From Plotosus lineatus (lineage: Eukaryota; Chordata; Actinopteri; Siluriformes; Plotosidae): 64,000 nucleotides of DNA. The stretch lies in NCBI GenBank assembly GCA_024760905.1, contig CM045728.1, positions 127,872,298 to 127,936,297 of the forward strand, written 5' to 3'. Shown here in pieces: positions 11,263-21,739 of the stretch. The translations under genes were made by a program, and so were the position numbers. The first letter of the stretch is position 1. Each line of letters starts with the position of its first letter. Below the pieces are notes generated by a model. It made no database searches and was not told where the DNA came from. It saw nothing but the letters and a program-made list of their open reading frames with translations.

Positions 11263-12709
11263 TGTCGCTTTTCATTCTCATTCGTAAACTTGTCGTGCCA
11301 CATTCGTGTCCCCCCAAAAAAATCAACAATATCTAAAATTTCCACAAATGTCACAAAACAAGGCTCTGACATGTCACGAGAGTTCTTAATTTGCTCACAA
11401 ATTATTCTTTTTTTCATTTGGAAGAAAAAAAAGCAACAAGTTTGAGACCTTCCATGAGGAAAGTTTGGGAAAAGTTTGAGACTTGCCGGCATATTCCATG
11501 CATGTTGTCATCATTCGTATTTTATTCGCAATTTGTTCACGTTAATATCACACAAATAAATAGTGAATGGTTTGAGAACAAAACGCAAATTGTTGTGCAA
11601 CTTTCACGTGATATGCACATTTAAGCTGCAAAAATTCAGTTGCATGTGGAGTTGAAAAACATGTGAATTTCAAAATTCGTAAAAAAAAAAAAAAAAAATG
11701 TATTAGCGTCTGTCACTTCTCTATCGCCTCTCTCGTGTGATCATTCCCTTAGCATCAACTGCAAAGAGCTATGCTTCATGGGTTCCTTTATTATAAATGT
11801 CAGAGTGCTGAAGCAATTGCACAGTAAACATGACTTCATATAAATGTAGCACAGGATTAATCTCGAGCTTCTCCGAGATATTTGTTCAAGACGTCTATGA
11901 AAAGAAAATCAACACATATTTGCTTATTATTTCTGTCAATAGTAAAATCAGACAACATTTACATGTGTATGTGTGAGCACACATAAGAGAGAGAGAGAGA
12001 GAGAAACAAATGGACTAATAGACAAAACAGATCAGAGACTGGTGAGATGCTTGGGAAGGACATGGTGAGAGAAAGTGGGAGGAGAGGGGGTGAAGCAGCT
12101 ATTTGAGGATCCATTATGGAGATGGGATGAGAGAAAGTGCCCTCATATCTACGAATGAAGGGCTGAGGTAACCAAAAAAAAAAAAAAAAAAAAGAGGTGG
12201 GGGTGAGCAAGAGCCCTAATTTATCTTAATGAATTCAACCTTTGCTGACAAGGAGTCTTGGTTCTGAGAAAATGAAACAATTGAAGGAAACAGGGTGGGG
12301 AGAGAGAGAGAAAGAAATAGAAGCAGGGAAAGTAAACATAAACACCTGCACAGCTTTGACTTCTTTAGTAATGATGTAATCCTCTGAGTGCAGGTCGAAA
12401 AAATGACTTCAGCATTTGGAATATTGGCCCAGAGGCTACATGCTAATCCTGGCCAGCCCTGTTATCTTTGAATTTTCATCATTTAAAGATTCAGAAGCAC
12501 TCCAAGAAGCAAAGTCTTTATTTACCTTCTCATAAATGTAATAGCTCAGTAAAGTAAAAAACAATAAAGCATCAGGATATTGCGCTTTAGACAAATTCTA
12601 TGTCTAATGTTTGCTACAAGGCTAATATTACCAATAAAAAGCTTGATTCACCCAAAAATATTGTGTGTAAATACCTGCCCCGCCTCACATCCACTCTCTC
12701 TTTCTCTTA
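11263..12709. other. no gene recognised
   Basis: AT-rich sequence with an A-run near 11,681-11,698, a GA-rich stretch at 11,985-12,005 and an A-run near 12,175-12,193. I see no coding, TIR or SINE signature. Confidence 0.5.
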
Positions 12710-12912
12710 CTTGTTTGCCAAACCCCTTAATCATATCAGGATCATGGGGAAGCTGGCACCTATTTCAGCAGGCACTGGGCAAAGGTGGAATCAACACTAA
12801 TACAACCAGTCACACTCATATCCACACCTATGTTATTTTTAAACAGCCAATTAGCTTAATATGCACACGTTTAGATTATTGAAGAAAACCAGAGTACCCA
12901 GAGGAAACATGA
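12710..12912 (-). repeat. family 2 SINE, split by SINE B
   Basis: Reversed body with CTTAATCATATCAGGATCAT and AACAGCCAATTAGCTTAATA. The head end follows the SINE B at 13,284-13,325 (GCTGTGAGGTGTGTATGCTA), so SINE B inserted into it. Confidence 0.65.
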
Positions 12913-13283
12913 ATCTTCTTTTCCTTTCGGCTGTTCCCTTTCCGGGGTCGCCACAGCAAATCATCTGCCTCCATCTTCATGCAAGTCATATTAATGATTC
13001 GCATGTTTTGATTTGGCATAGGTTTTTACGTCGGATGCCCTTCCTGACACAACCCTTAGCAAGGGACAGAAACATACTGATGGCTATGCAGCTACTCTTT
13101 ACGAAAGTAAGCGAGGGTTGTTTTACACCTCTCACGATAGACAGTGAGAGACAAGGCCGGCCTTTGATAATCCAGTTAGCTGCACTGGGGGGCCAGTGAC
13201 AACCTTGTGGAGAATGGGACTCGAAACCCCAACCTTAGAATCAATGCTCCAGCACCTTTACCACCAGGCCACCACTGCCCCTT
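12913..13283 (-). repeat. SINE B nested in a family 2 SINE
   Basis: On the minus strand the head GGGCAGTGGTGGCCTGGTGG is followed by the body and then a tail made of GGAAGGGCATCCGACGTAAA, GCGAATCATTAATATGACTT and GTGGCGACCCCGGAAAGGGA with CAGCCGAAAGGAAAAGAAGA. The last two blocks are essentially the RTE 3' end, clearer here than in any other copy. Confidence 0.85.
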
Positions 13284-13529
13284 TGCTGTGAGGTGTGTAT
13301 GCTAACTACGATGACTGCACATTCACCAACAACTTTTTTTTTTTTTTTTTAGGTCAGAGAATGATTTCTTGGAATCATTACATGTAAATAGATGTTCACA
13401 ACACAGCTGAATGCATACAGGAGCCGCCATAATGGGCATCTGGATTCACTTTCTTTTTTCTATTCAGCATAGAAGGATGAGGCAGAGTAAAAGAAAATAA
13501 AACACAATCTGAAAACAGTTTAAAGGTTA

Positions 13530-13708
13530 AATAAATTTACAGCAGACCCTCTTATCCAGAGCAACTTACAATAATCCCTTTTTTATACAACTGAGCAAGT
13601 TGAGGGTCAAGGGCCTTGTTCAAGGGTGCAACAGTAGTGAGAGTGGGGATTGAACCACTGACCTTCAATCAGTAACCCATGCCTTTATCCACTAAGCCAC
13701 CACTGCCC
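13530..13708 (-). repeat. tRNA-derived SINE, family 3
   Basis: Same layout as the copy at 1,707: minus-strand head CAGTGGTGGCTTAGTGGATA, B box GGTTCAATCCCC, body GAACAAGGCCCTTGACCC, tail CTGTAAATTTA. It is flanked by AT-rich sequence. Confidence 0.75.
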
Positions 13709-14262
13709 TGAAAGCTGGAAGTGATCTGGTTACTTAACAAGGCTGCTTCACATTATCCCAGCTGGATATATAAAAAACAAACAAACAAAACAAAAACATC
13801 TTGGCTATGATTGACAGCTATTACATGCCTGTGAAATTAGCCATGTGGCTCATATCCAAAACCAATAAAGCATATTTTATCTCACTCGGAAGGCCCACTG
13901 TGAAGAGTTAAAGTCGAACAGCAGGGCTTATAAAGAAGACTCCAAGGGCTTGTTCTTGATATGTGGATTGCTGGGTTAGCTTGCTTGCTGATGATTGTTC
14001 ATCAGCTGAAGTGGCTGTTCAAGCAGTTGTTCAATGTGCAGTTAGCTCGAACAGCTCAAGTATATTTGAATAGTTGTAACAATTAGTCCATTTGATCTTA
14101 TCATGGTTAGTGATGAATATGCCATTTTATCTCCCATTCCCTCAGCCATGTACAAAGAATTGCATGAGCACAGCTAAGGAGTAGCTGGTGCCACCCTAGC
14201 ATGAAGCCAGATTGCCTTTCTGGCAACCCCAACAAGTCTCGATTAGCCAGTATGATAAGCAG
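13709..14262. other. no gene recognised
   Basis: Non-coding. The part at about 14,165-14,245 resembles 14,585-14,670 on the other side of the next SINE (shared GGCAACCCCAACAAG / GGTCACCCCAACAAG), suggesting an old local duplication. Confidence 0.45.
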
Positions 14263-14264
14263 AA

Positions 14265-14526
14265 CAGGGCAGTGGTGGACTGGTGGTAAGGTGTTCGATC
14301 ATTGATCCCCAGGTACTCTCAACAAGTTGTCACTGTCCTCCCCCAGTGCAACTAACTGGGCTGTAACTGTAAGCTCCATAGCCGTCAGTGTGTTTCTGCC
14401 CTGCAATGGCCTGGTGAACTGTCCAAGGTGTACTCGGACCTCGCCTGGAATCAGCGGAGATGGGTGCAAGTCTCCCTGCGACTCTAATTAGGATTAAGCG
14501 GTTCAGAAAATGAATGAATGAATGAA
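14265..14526 (+). repeat. SINE A
   Basis: Head GGGCAGTGGTGGACTGGTGG, shortened B-box region, body CAGTGCAACTAACTGGGC, tail CTAATTAGGATTAAGCGG ending in (GAAT)n. An internal deletion removes the block around the ACTGTCTATGGTG motif. Confidence 0.8.
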
Positions 14527-14795
14527 TTTCAATTACCAATGAGCGAGTCCATAATTAATTTTTAAATATATTTTTCAGAAATGCACAAGGGTTGGCCAGG
14601 AGTGGCTATTGCTATTCAAACATGAAGCATGGGCAACTTTCTGGTCACCCCAACAAGCCGTCATTGTCATCAGTCAATACAGTTACCAATACACTAATAC
14701 GCTGTACCCAAAGTTAATTTTATTACTGTCAAGCAAGGAAAACTGACAATGTCAAGTGCAAACAAACAAAAGTTTAGCCAAGTTGCACAGAGTGT

Positions 14796-15085
14796 GGGGC
14801 CGGTGGCACAGTGGTTTGGGTGCTGTGCTCATAATCGGGAGGTTGTGTATTCAAATCCCAGTGAGACCCTCGCTGTGCTAAGACCCCTGGGCAAGGTCTC
14901 AACCACAAGTGTGCCTCTGTTCACCCAGCAGTATAAATATACTGGGAAAGTAACCTGCGATTGACTAGCATCCCATCTAGGAGGAGTTGAAGTCCTAGTT
15001 GCTTCACACTACAGAAACCAGGGATAAGCACCAGCCTAATGAGCCACTATGGCTCGGGTGTAAAAAGCCCAAAAGGACTTCACCT
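14796..15085 (+). repeat. tRNA-derived SINE, family 4
   Basis: Begins CCGGTGGCACAGTGGTTTGG (A-box-like), then GGTTGTGTATTCAAATCCC (B-box-like), ACCCCTGGGCAAGGTCTC and a tail with ACTTCACCTTACCTTA. It is a single copy in this window and a different family from SINE A/B. Confidence 0.65.
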
Positions 15086-15231
15086 TACCTTAAGTTGCAC
15101 AGAGGGAAACTATACCGTTGCCATATTTCAACAGTGCATAAACCTTCGTTGAATATTACATTATTTCTATCAAAGTGGATTTTAAAACCCATTAACTATG
15201 CTATTTATTTTGTAATGACATTCAACTTAGA

Positions 15232-15585
15232 TTAAACAGTTCAGAAAATGAATGAATGCGTTGAAAACTAAGTGTTGTGGGGAAGCTGGCGTCCATCTCA
15301 GCTGACTCTGGGTGATGGCAGAATACACCCTGGACAGCTCGCCAGGCTACGCAGGGCAGAAACACGTTGACAACTATGCCAGCTATTCTTGATAAAAGTC
15401 AGCAATAGTTCCTTTATAGCCTTTCACCACAGACAGTGAGAGACATGGCTGGCCTTTGACAAACCAGTTAACTGCACTGGGGGAGGGGGGGGGGGGCATT
15501 GACAACTCACTGATAGTGGGGCTTGAACCTCCACCTTTGGGATCAGTAATCCACCACCCTACACCTGGGCTACCACTGCCCCACA
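15232..15585 (-). repeat. SINE A
   Basis: Reversed tail TTCAGAAAATGAATGAATG at 15,240, body, and head ending GGCAGTGGTAGCCCAGGTG on the minus strand. The tract of G at 15,480-15,496 corresponds to the C-rich spacer of the body. Confidence 0.8.
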
Positions 15586-15639
15586 TTGTTATTTTCTCTG
15601 AACAGGAACGTAAAGTATTTTGCCCCACTGTATATTGCT

Positions 15640-15875
15640 TTGAGCGGCCCGGTGGGATAATGGTTAGCATGTCCTGACTGCAAGAAGGTCTTGTTTCTGT
15701 GTGAAGTTTGCACGTTCTCCTTGTGGGTTTCCTTGAGGTACTTCAGTTTTCCTCCGACAGGGTTGATTGTGTGTGTTTTGTTAGGTCAGGTGTTCCCTGT
15801 CTTCACCCAATGTCATCCGAGATAGGCACTAGCCTCCCCACTACCAGATGAGTGAGAAGTATATTGCCTCCACAG
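15640..15875 (+). repeat. family 2 SINE
   Basis: GCGGCCCGGTGGGATAATGG head, TTAGCATGTCCTGACTGC, GTTTGCACGTTCTCCTTG, and tail GGCACTAGCCTCCCCAC. The B box is eroded. Confidence 0.65.
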
Positions 15876-15949
15876 TAAAGTCACTGGGTCTACCCCTTAC
15901 ATAGTATTGTAAAGGGTCTGGACAATCGACATGGATGTGTGTGTATGTA

Positions 15950-16544
15950 CAGACGCTCCTCAACTTACGTTCCGAACGGTCGAGCGTAAGGTGAAAGGTA
16001 AGTAGTTACTGTACGTTCCAGTGACGTTCATACTGTACTATACATCCATAAATATTATTACCGTATCTCATAAAACACCCCTAAATCATTTATAAACATA
16101 ATATTGTAAAACAATAAATAAATTAAATTCAAGCAAAACAATTTCAAATAAATAAATTTTAATCAAATTCACTTATTACCACTGATTCTGATTACCACCA
16201 TCACTAGTAGGCTTATGCTTCTGACCAACCATATTTGCTTAGGGTTTCAAATACGCAAAACAGTGTAAACACAAAGATCACAGAGGTGACGTCTTAACAC
16301 AAGGTTAACACGCGGTGAACTGTTAAGAAGCAAGGCACGTTCAGTCTGTCGTTTGTAAACAATGAACACAGCACCATGTAAACAATGGAACCAGCGTCAT
16401 GCGCAAGTACCATTTGAACGTCTTGTACTATGAAGAGCGCGCTAAACTCAAAATTTGACTTACAAAAAAATTTTTTTTTACAGTCAGTTCAAATGTAAAA
16501 TTGAAAAAATGTAAGGCGAATAAATGTAAAGCGAGGACTGTCTG
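15950..16544. mobile_element. Tigger-type MITE, copy 1
   Basis: The termini CAGACGCTCCTCAACTTACG and, reversed, CAGACAGTCCTCGCTTTACA are flanked by TA on both sides. Internally, on the minus strand, ATGGTTGGTCAGAAGCATAA encodes the start of a short frame (MVGQKHKPTS) that matches the start of the helix-turn-helix frame in the copy at 58,188. About 595 bp, non-autonomous. Confidence 0.75.
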
Positions 16545-16546
16545 TA

Positions 16547-17416
16547 TTTATGGACACCTGTTGAATGTTCCCGAACCACATTCTGCATGCCTTAATGGTT
16601 TTGTATTACTGGTTTGCAGGTTGTTTACCTTGTTGACTCCTTCCTTTCTTTCCTTTCATTAAAATGAGCAATTCCCACAGGTATTACTAGCAAAAATAGC
16701 TCCCCATGCTTGACACGCAGCGACTTCTCGGTTCAAATATTCAACTTGGTAGAGCCTGTTAGGTGATTTCCCCCTGTATTTCCTTTTCCCCTCATGCTTT
16801 TGTCTTTGGTTTTCTCTCATGTGTCATGTCATATTTTGTATTTATTTTTACGCTGACACCTAATTTCCACATCCATATGAATTTTATGCCACCAAATAGA
16901 CTTGTCAAGAGATGTCCGTGGAACAATGAGCGAGCTCTGTGTCTTTAGATCATCAATCAGGAATTTCATTCGCCTCGCAAATGGAGTCCTTCTGACCTTC
17001 TTCTTAGCCGAGGATGGCTGATAGAGTATCGTCCTTGCTGTTGAAGTGATCTTATTAGGTATAGACACCCTCCTCTCCACCACCCCCACCTCAAAATAGG
17101 GTTCATCAGCAAGAAGTACAGGAGCTATCTATCTCTCTACATGAGGGGACACTGCAGGCTATTTCTCTTTTTCTTTCTCTACAGGGTATATATCTTTAGT
17201 GGGGTGGATGGCATACATATGCTCCAGTAGCTTCCCAAGGAAAGATGGAGTAAGGGAGGTGGATAATTCATGACGTGCTGGGGTATGTTTGTGGATTGGA
17301 CTTCATAGTATTGGTGTGCTGATTCAGTGCTGTTCAAGACAAATCTGAAAGGATTGCTGAGTGCTTAATCACATCGTGCTCCTATGGTGATCGCCAGAAT
17401 TCAATTGAATACGAAT
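16547..17416. other. no gene recognised
   Basis: Non-repetitive looking sequence. Short frames at 16,763-16,948 (plus) and 16,829-17,089 (minus) overlap each other antisense and show no domain. Confidence 0.45.
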
Positions 17417-18537
17417 ACAGACGCTCCCCGACGTATGTTTTTAATTGGTTCCGGACGGCCGAACATTAGTTGAAAGTGAACGCAAGTTGTTACAGTGATG
17501 TATGACGTATGACGCTCATACTGTACTATACAGCCATAAATACCATTACCGTATCTCATCAAACACCTCTAAATCGATTATTATAAACATGTTGTAAAAT
17601 GATATCAAATAATAAACATTAATTTCAAAAGTAGTCACTTATTTATACCGAGTCACTTTACATGAAGCTTAAAACAGCCAATCAACGCTTACAGTATGTG
17701 AGGCGCTCAATACCGAAAGTAGTGTACTTGCGAAAGTAGTGTACTTGCTGTGGGTTATACAGACTTCCGGTCTTTAAAGTGCGCAAGGGTGCCGTTGAAC
17801 TCGTTTAGAACACAGCCTGCACTGATGTGAATCCCAGCAAAGCGGAGAGCGCTTTCTTTTGTGCAAGTAAGTAAACAAACTTTATTCAAGAGATGTATAC
17901 AAACAACAAGTACAAATCCTAATGAATATTAATCTAAAAATAAATATACACTCTTAGGATTCTGCTAAAAGATAGTAAATATCTGTAATTGTTCTGTAAT
18001 TTGTGCATTCGGGTTTTCATTCATTTTAAACTCTTTTTGCTTAACTGAGTATGCATTAGACTGTGCCGATCGGAGGACCAACCATATTTTCTTAGTGTTA
18101 CAAAAGTCCGCAAAAACAGCGTAAACACAAAGATCACAGAGACGACGTCTTAACACAAGGATAACACGCTATATAACTGAGATATTAGTTATATAGCGTG
18201 TGTGTGTATATATGCGGGTCATCACGGGTATGTGGGTATGCTGTTATATCTCAGGGAGTTTGACGCCCCTGCCCTGCATAGTTGAAACACACCACTGCCT
18301 TGTGGAATGGGTTTCTTTAACCAAAGGCTAAGGGAGTAAACCCGAACAGAAAATCATGCGACCGTGGTTACATCGAGGGCGATTGCTCCCTGGAACTCCC
18401 AGTATCTTTCGGCCAACCACTGCAGGGACTAATATACTGTGCCTGTCTGGACTTGTTCTTGCCGGCCCAAAAAATATATTAACTCCCAGAGAGAGTGCCG
18501 CTGGTAACTTGCAAAAGCCAGCGGTACTTACACCATC

Positions 18538-21500
18538 TTGCTAGCAGTTTTTCATGAAATGCATAACCTCAAAATAGCTCATACCGGATCGGTCGCCGCC
18601 CGGGTTACCAAGGACCGCGCTGTTCGACCCCAACTTCCGCTGACAGCGAAAAATCAGCAAGGAAGTAGAACCAAGGAACTGACATTTGCTCAGTGGAACG
18701 TGAGAACCCTTTTGGACCAAGAAGAAGCAAACCGACCAGAAAGACGCACTGCACTTGTAGCGATGGAACTTGCAAAATACAACATTGACATCGCCGCCTT
18801 GTGTGAAACGCAGCTCGCGGAAACTGGCAGTTTGGATGATATGGAGTACACATACTTCTGGAGTGGAACACAAGCGGGAGAAAGAAGAGAGGCTGGAGTG
18901 GGATTTGCTATTAGGAAAGAAATTGCACATACACTACAGGAAACCCCAAGGTCAATAAGCGACAGGATCATGACGATGAGATGACCCCTAAACAATAACA
19001 TCTACACAACGCTCATCAATGTTTATGCACCAACGATGACAAATCCAGATACAGAAAAGGAGTCTTTCTATAATCAGCTCTCTACCGTACTAAGTCCCCA
19101 AGACCGACAAAATCTTATTGATGGGAGATTTTAATGCAAGGATTGGAAAGGACTTTGAAAAGTGGCCGCACGTTATAGGAAAGCATGGGATCGGAAAATG
19201 CAATTCAAACGGTGAACTCCTACTAGCCCTGTGCTCAGAATACGAACTGATAGTGACCAATACTATGTTCAAGCAGAAAGAGAGCCGAAAGGCAACATGG
19301 ATGCATCCTCGATTGAAACACTCGCATATGATCGATTATGTCATCACAAGGCGCCAGGATAAGATGGATATCCACTGTACCCGTGTCATGCGCGGAGCAA
19401 ACTGCTGGACCGATCATCAGTTGTTGAGGTCGAAGACAGCTCTTAAACTACGGGTGAAGCACTAAACAAGGACCAAGGAAACCAATTAAACTAAACACCA
19501 AGAAACTCACCACTGCAAGCTACAAGGAGAGTTTTGTAGAAGAGATGGAAAGTGCCTTAACCAACATAGAACTGAGTCCGGACTCAACGACCGAAAAGGA
19601 ATGGCATTCTCTCCAGGAAGCCGTACTAAACACAACCAAGAAATCCTTAGGCAAGCCAGAACGGAAACACCAGGACTGGTTTGACCCTAATGACATAGAA
19701 CTTAAACGCCTTTTAGATAAGAGAGATAGTGCGCACAGGAAAGTGCTTCAGACCAAAACTACAAGATCTACAATCGCTGCCTACAAAGAAGCTAGTAGGA
19801 TACTCCAAATTTACCTGCGTGACCTAAAATCTAAGTGGTGGGAGAGGAAGAAATGACATGAACTTCTACAATGGACTCAAGGAAGTATGGGGACCACAGA
19901 AAAGGAATCTTGTCCGGCTTAAGTCAGCCGATGGCCTAACAACTTTCTCAGACAGTAAACAAGTTCTTGAAAGATGGAGTGAGCACTTCCAGACATTGCT
20001 TAATGTCCCAGGAGAAATAGCACAGGAGGCTCTTTACAACATCGAACAGCGATCTATACACAAGTGCCTTGATGACGTTCCAACAACAGAAGAAGTGTCA
20101 AAGGCAATCTCTTCGCTAAAAGATGGCAAAGCCCCTGGAGAAGACGGAATTCCAGCTGAAGTATGGAAACATGGAGGCTCAAAATTGCATCATGGATTAC
20201 ACCATCTGATCACCAAAGCCTGGATGGAAGGCACTGTTCCTCAAGCATGGAAAGATGCAAGCATAATCACTATCTTCAAGAAAGGAGACCGAACCGACTG
20301 TGGTAATTACAGAGGAATTTCTCTCCTGTCCATAGCTGGAAAATTTTTTGCAAGGATCCTTTTAAACAGACTAACCATCCACATAACACCGGATATTGTT
20401 CCAGAGACGCAGTGTGGATTCAGATCAAATCGGAGCACAATAGACATGATGATCTGTCTCAGACAACTTCAAGAAAAGTGCATCGAACAAGATCAACCGC
20501 TGTATATAGTCTTTGTCGACTTTACAAAGGCTTTTGATACTGTTGGAAGGTCCGGTCTCTGGCAAATATTGAGAAAGTACAGATGTCCTGAAAGATTCAT
20601 CAAAATGATAGAAGCCTTACACACAGGAATGGAGGTACACGTCAATGATGGCACGGAATCCTCAGGTACATTCAGAGTGACAAACGGTGTGAAGCAAGGG
20701 TGTGTCCTGGCTCCTACTCTCTTTTCCATCTTCCTGTCAGCAATGTTAGAAGCAGCTTTTTCAAACATGGATGAAGGTGTGTACATACAGTCAAGACAAG
20801 ATGCCGACCTGTTCAATGTAGCCCATTTTAGAACAAGGACAAAATCCACCCTTCATGTTATGAGAGATTTGCTATATGCAGACGACAGTGCACTTCTTGC
20901 CCACTCTGCAGAAGATATCCAAAGTATAGTGAACGCTTTTTCCAATGCATCCAAGAAGTTTGGACTAAAGATTAACATCAAGAAGACTGAAGTACTGTTC
21001 CAACCAGATTCTACAAGTCGTCTAGAAATAGACATCTTGATTGATGGAAACAAACTGAACTCCGTCCCAGAATTTACATATCTTGGCAGTACAGTATCGA
21101 AGGATGGATGAATCGACGCAGAGTTACAGAAACGAATGGCTAAGGCTAGTGCGTCCTTTGGCAGGCTTAGGCAGCGACTCTGGAACAACCACCATGTGTC
21201 ATTAAGGGTAAAAGGAAAAATCTACAGAACAATAGTTACATCTACTCTTCTGTATGGAGCAGAGTCCTGGACAGTGTATCGGAGTCACGTGAAAAAACTT
21301 CATGCCTTCATGATGCGACACCTTCGTTCTATTATGAAAATCACCTGGAAGAATAAGATCACAGACAGAGTAATTCTGGAGAGAATGGGACTGCCATCGA
21401 TGGAAGATCTTCTAATAAGGAAAAACCTTTGCTGGGCAGGACATGTCATGCGGATGCCAGCCGATAGACTACCAAAACAGATCCTGTTCTCCCAATTGCC

Positions 21501-21642
21501 TACTGGTCGCAGAAGTAAAGGCCGACCTCGACTACATTTCAAAGATGTCATCAAGAGGAATTTGAAGTCCAGAAATATCAGACGAGAAGACTGGGTAGAC
21601 TTGTCGCACCAGAGAGCAGAGTGGAGAAGAGTGGTTAAATGA
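18538..21642 (+). pseudogene. LINE family B ORF pseudogene (endonuclease + RT + C-terminal region)
   Basis: The frame 18,538-18,984 carries FAQWNVRTLLDQ, IAALCETQLAETG and REAGVGFAI. The frame 19,118-19,465 has MMGDFNARIGKDF, HMIDYVITRR and CWTDHQLL. The frame 19,545-19,856 is a linker. The frame 19,858-21,111 (417 codons) is an RT domain with GKAPGEDGIPAEVWKHGG, FVDFTKAFDTV, GVKQGCVLAPTLFSI and LLYADDSALL. The frame 21,136-21,642 is the C-terminal region (LYGAESWTVY, LLIRKNLCWAGHVMRM). Only about five lesions, including TGA codons at 18,982 and 21,109, separate the frames, so the copy is fairly young but inactive. Confidence 0.8.
19858..21111 (+). CDS. LINE family B reverse transcriptase domain (longest intact frame of a dead element)
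   Basis: 417 codons from ATG. RT motifs appear in order: GNYRGISLLSIAGKFFARIL, QCGFRSNRSTIDMM, FVDFTKAFDT (first catalytic Asp), GVKQGCVLAPTLF, and YADD (catalytic pair). The ATG is an internal Met after a stop in the older frame, not a natural start. It ends at TGA in SKDG-stop where the frame would otherwise run into the C-terminal region. Confidence 0.75.
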   Translation: MNFYNGLKEVWGPQKRNLVRLKSADGLTTFSDSKQVLERWSEHFQTLLNVPGEIAQEALYNIEQRSIHKCLDDVPTTEEVSKAISSLKDGKAPGEDGIPAEVWKHGGSKLHHGLHHLITKAWMEGTVPQAWKDASIITIFKKGDRTDCGNYRGISLLSIAGKFFARILLNRLTIHITPDIVPETQCGFRSNRSTIDMMICLRQLQEKCIEQDQPLYIVFVDFTKAFDTVGRSGLWQILRKYRCPERFIKMIEALHTGMEVHVNDGTESSGTFRVTNGVKQGCVLAPTLFSIFLSAMLEAAFSNMDEGVYIQSRQDADLFNVAHFRTRTKSTLHVMRDLLYADDSALLAHSAEDIQSIVNAFSNASKKFGLKINIKKTEVLFQPDSTSRLEIDILIDGNKLNSVPEFTYLGSTVSKDG

Positions 21643-21681
21643 TGAATGAAAACAGACATTGTCGCTACGCGACCGTTGACA

Positions 21682-21691
21682 GTGTGTGTGC

Positions 21692-21735
<44 letters not shown>
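21682..21735. repeat. (GT)n(TA)n microsatellite
   Basis: GTGTGTGCGTGTGTGTGT grading into (TA)n directly upstream of the RTE copy 2 start. It spawns spurious YIYIYI frames. Confidence 0.9.
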
Positions 21736-21738
<3 letters not shown>

Positions 21739-21739
21739 T

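Larger units (their letters stand above)
18181..21660 (+). mobile_element. APE-type LINE, RTE-like (family B)
   Basis: A 5' leader, one long endonuclease-RT ORF in pieces, and an end near 21,660 before a microsatellite. The leader contains ATACCGGATCGGTCG and CCGGGTTACCAAGGACCGCG, clearly related to the leader of the RTE copies, although the protein is only distantly similar. Clade placement within RTE-like elements is my inference. It shares one 11-bp duplication with the RTE copy that follows. Confidence 0.75.
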
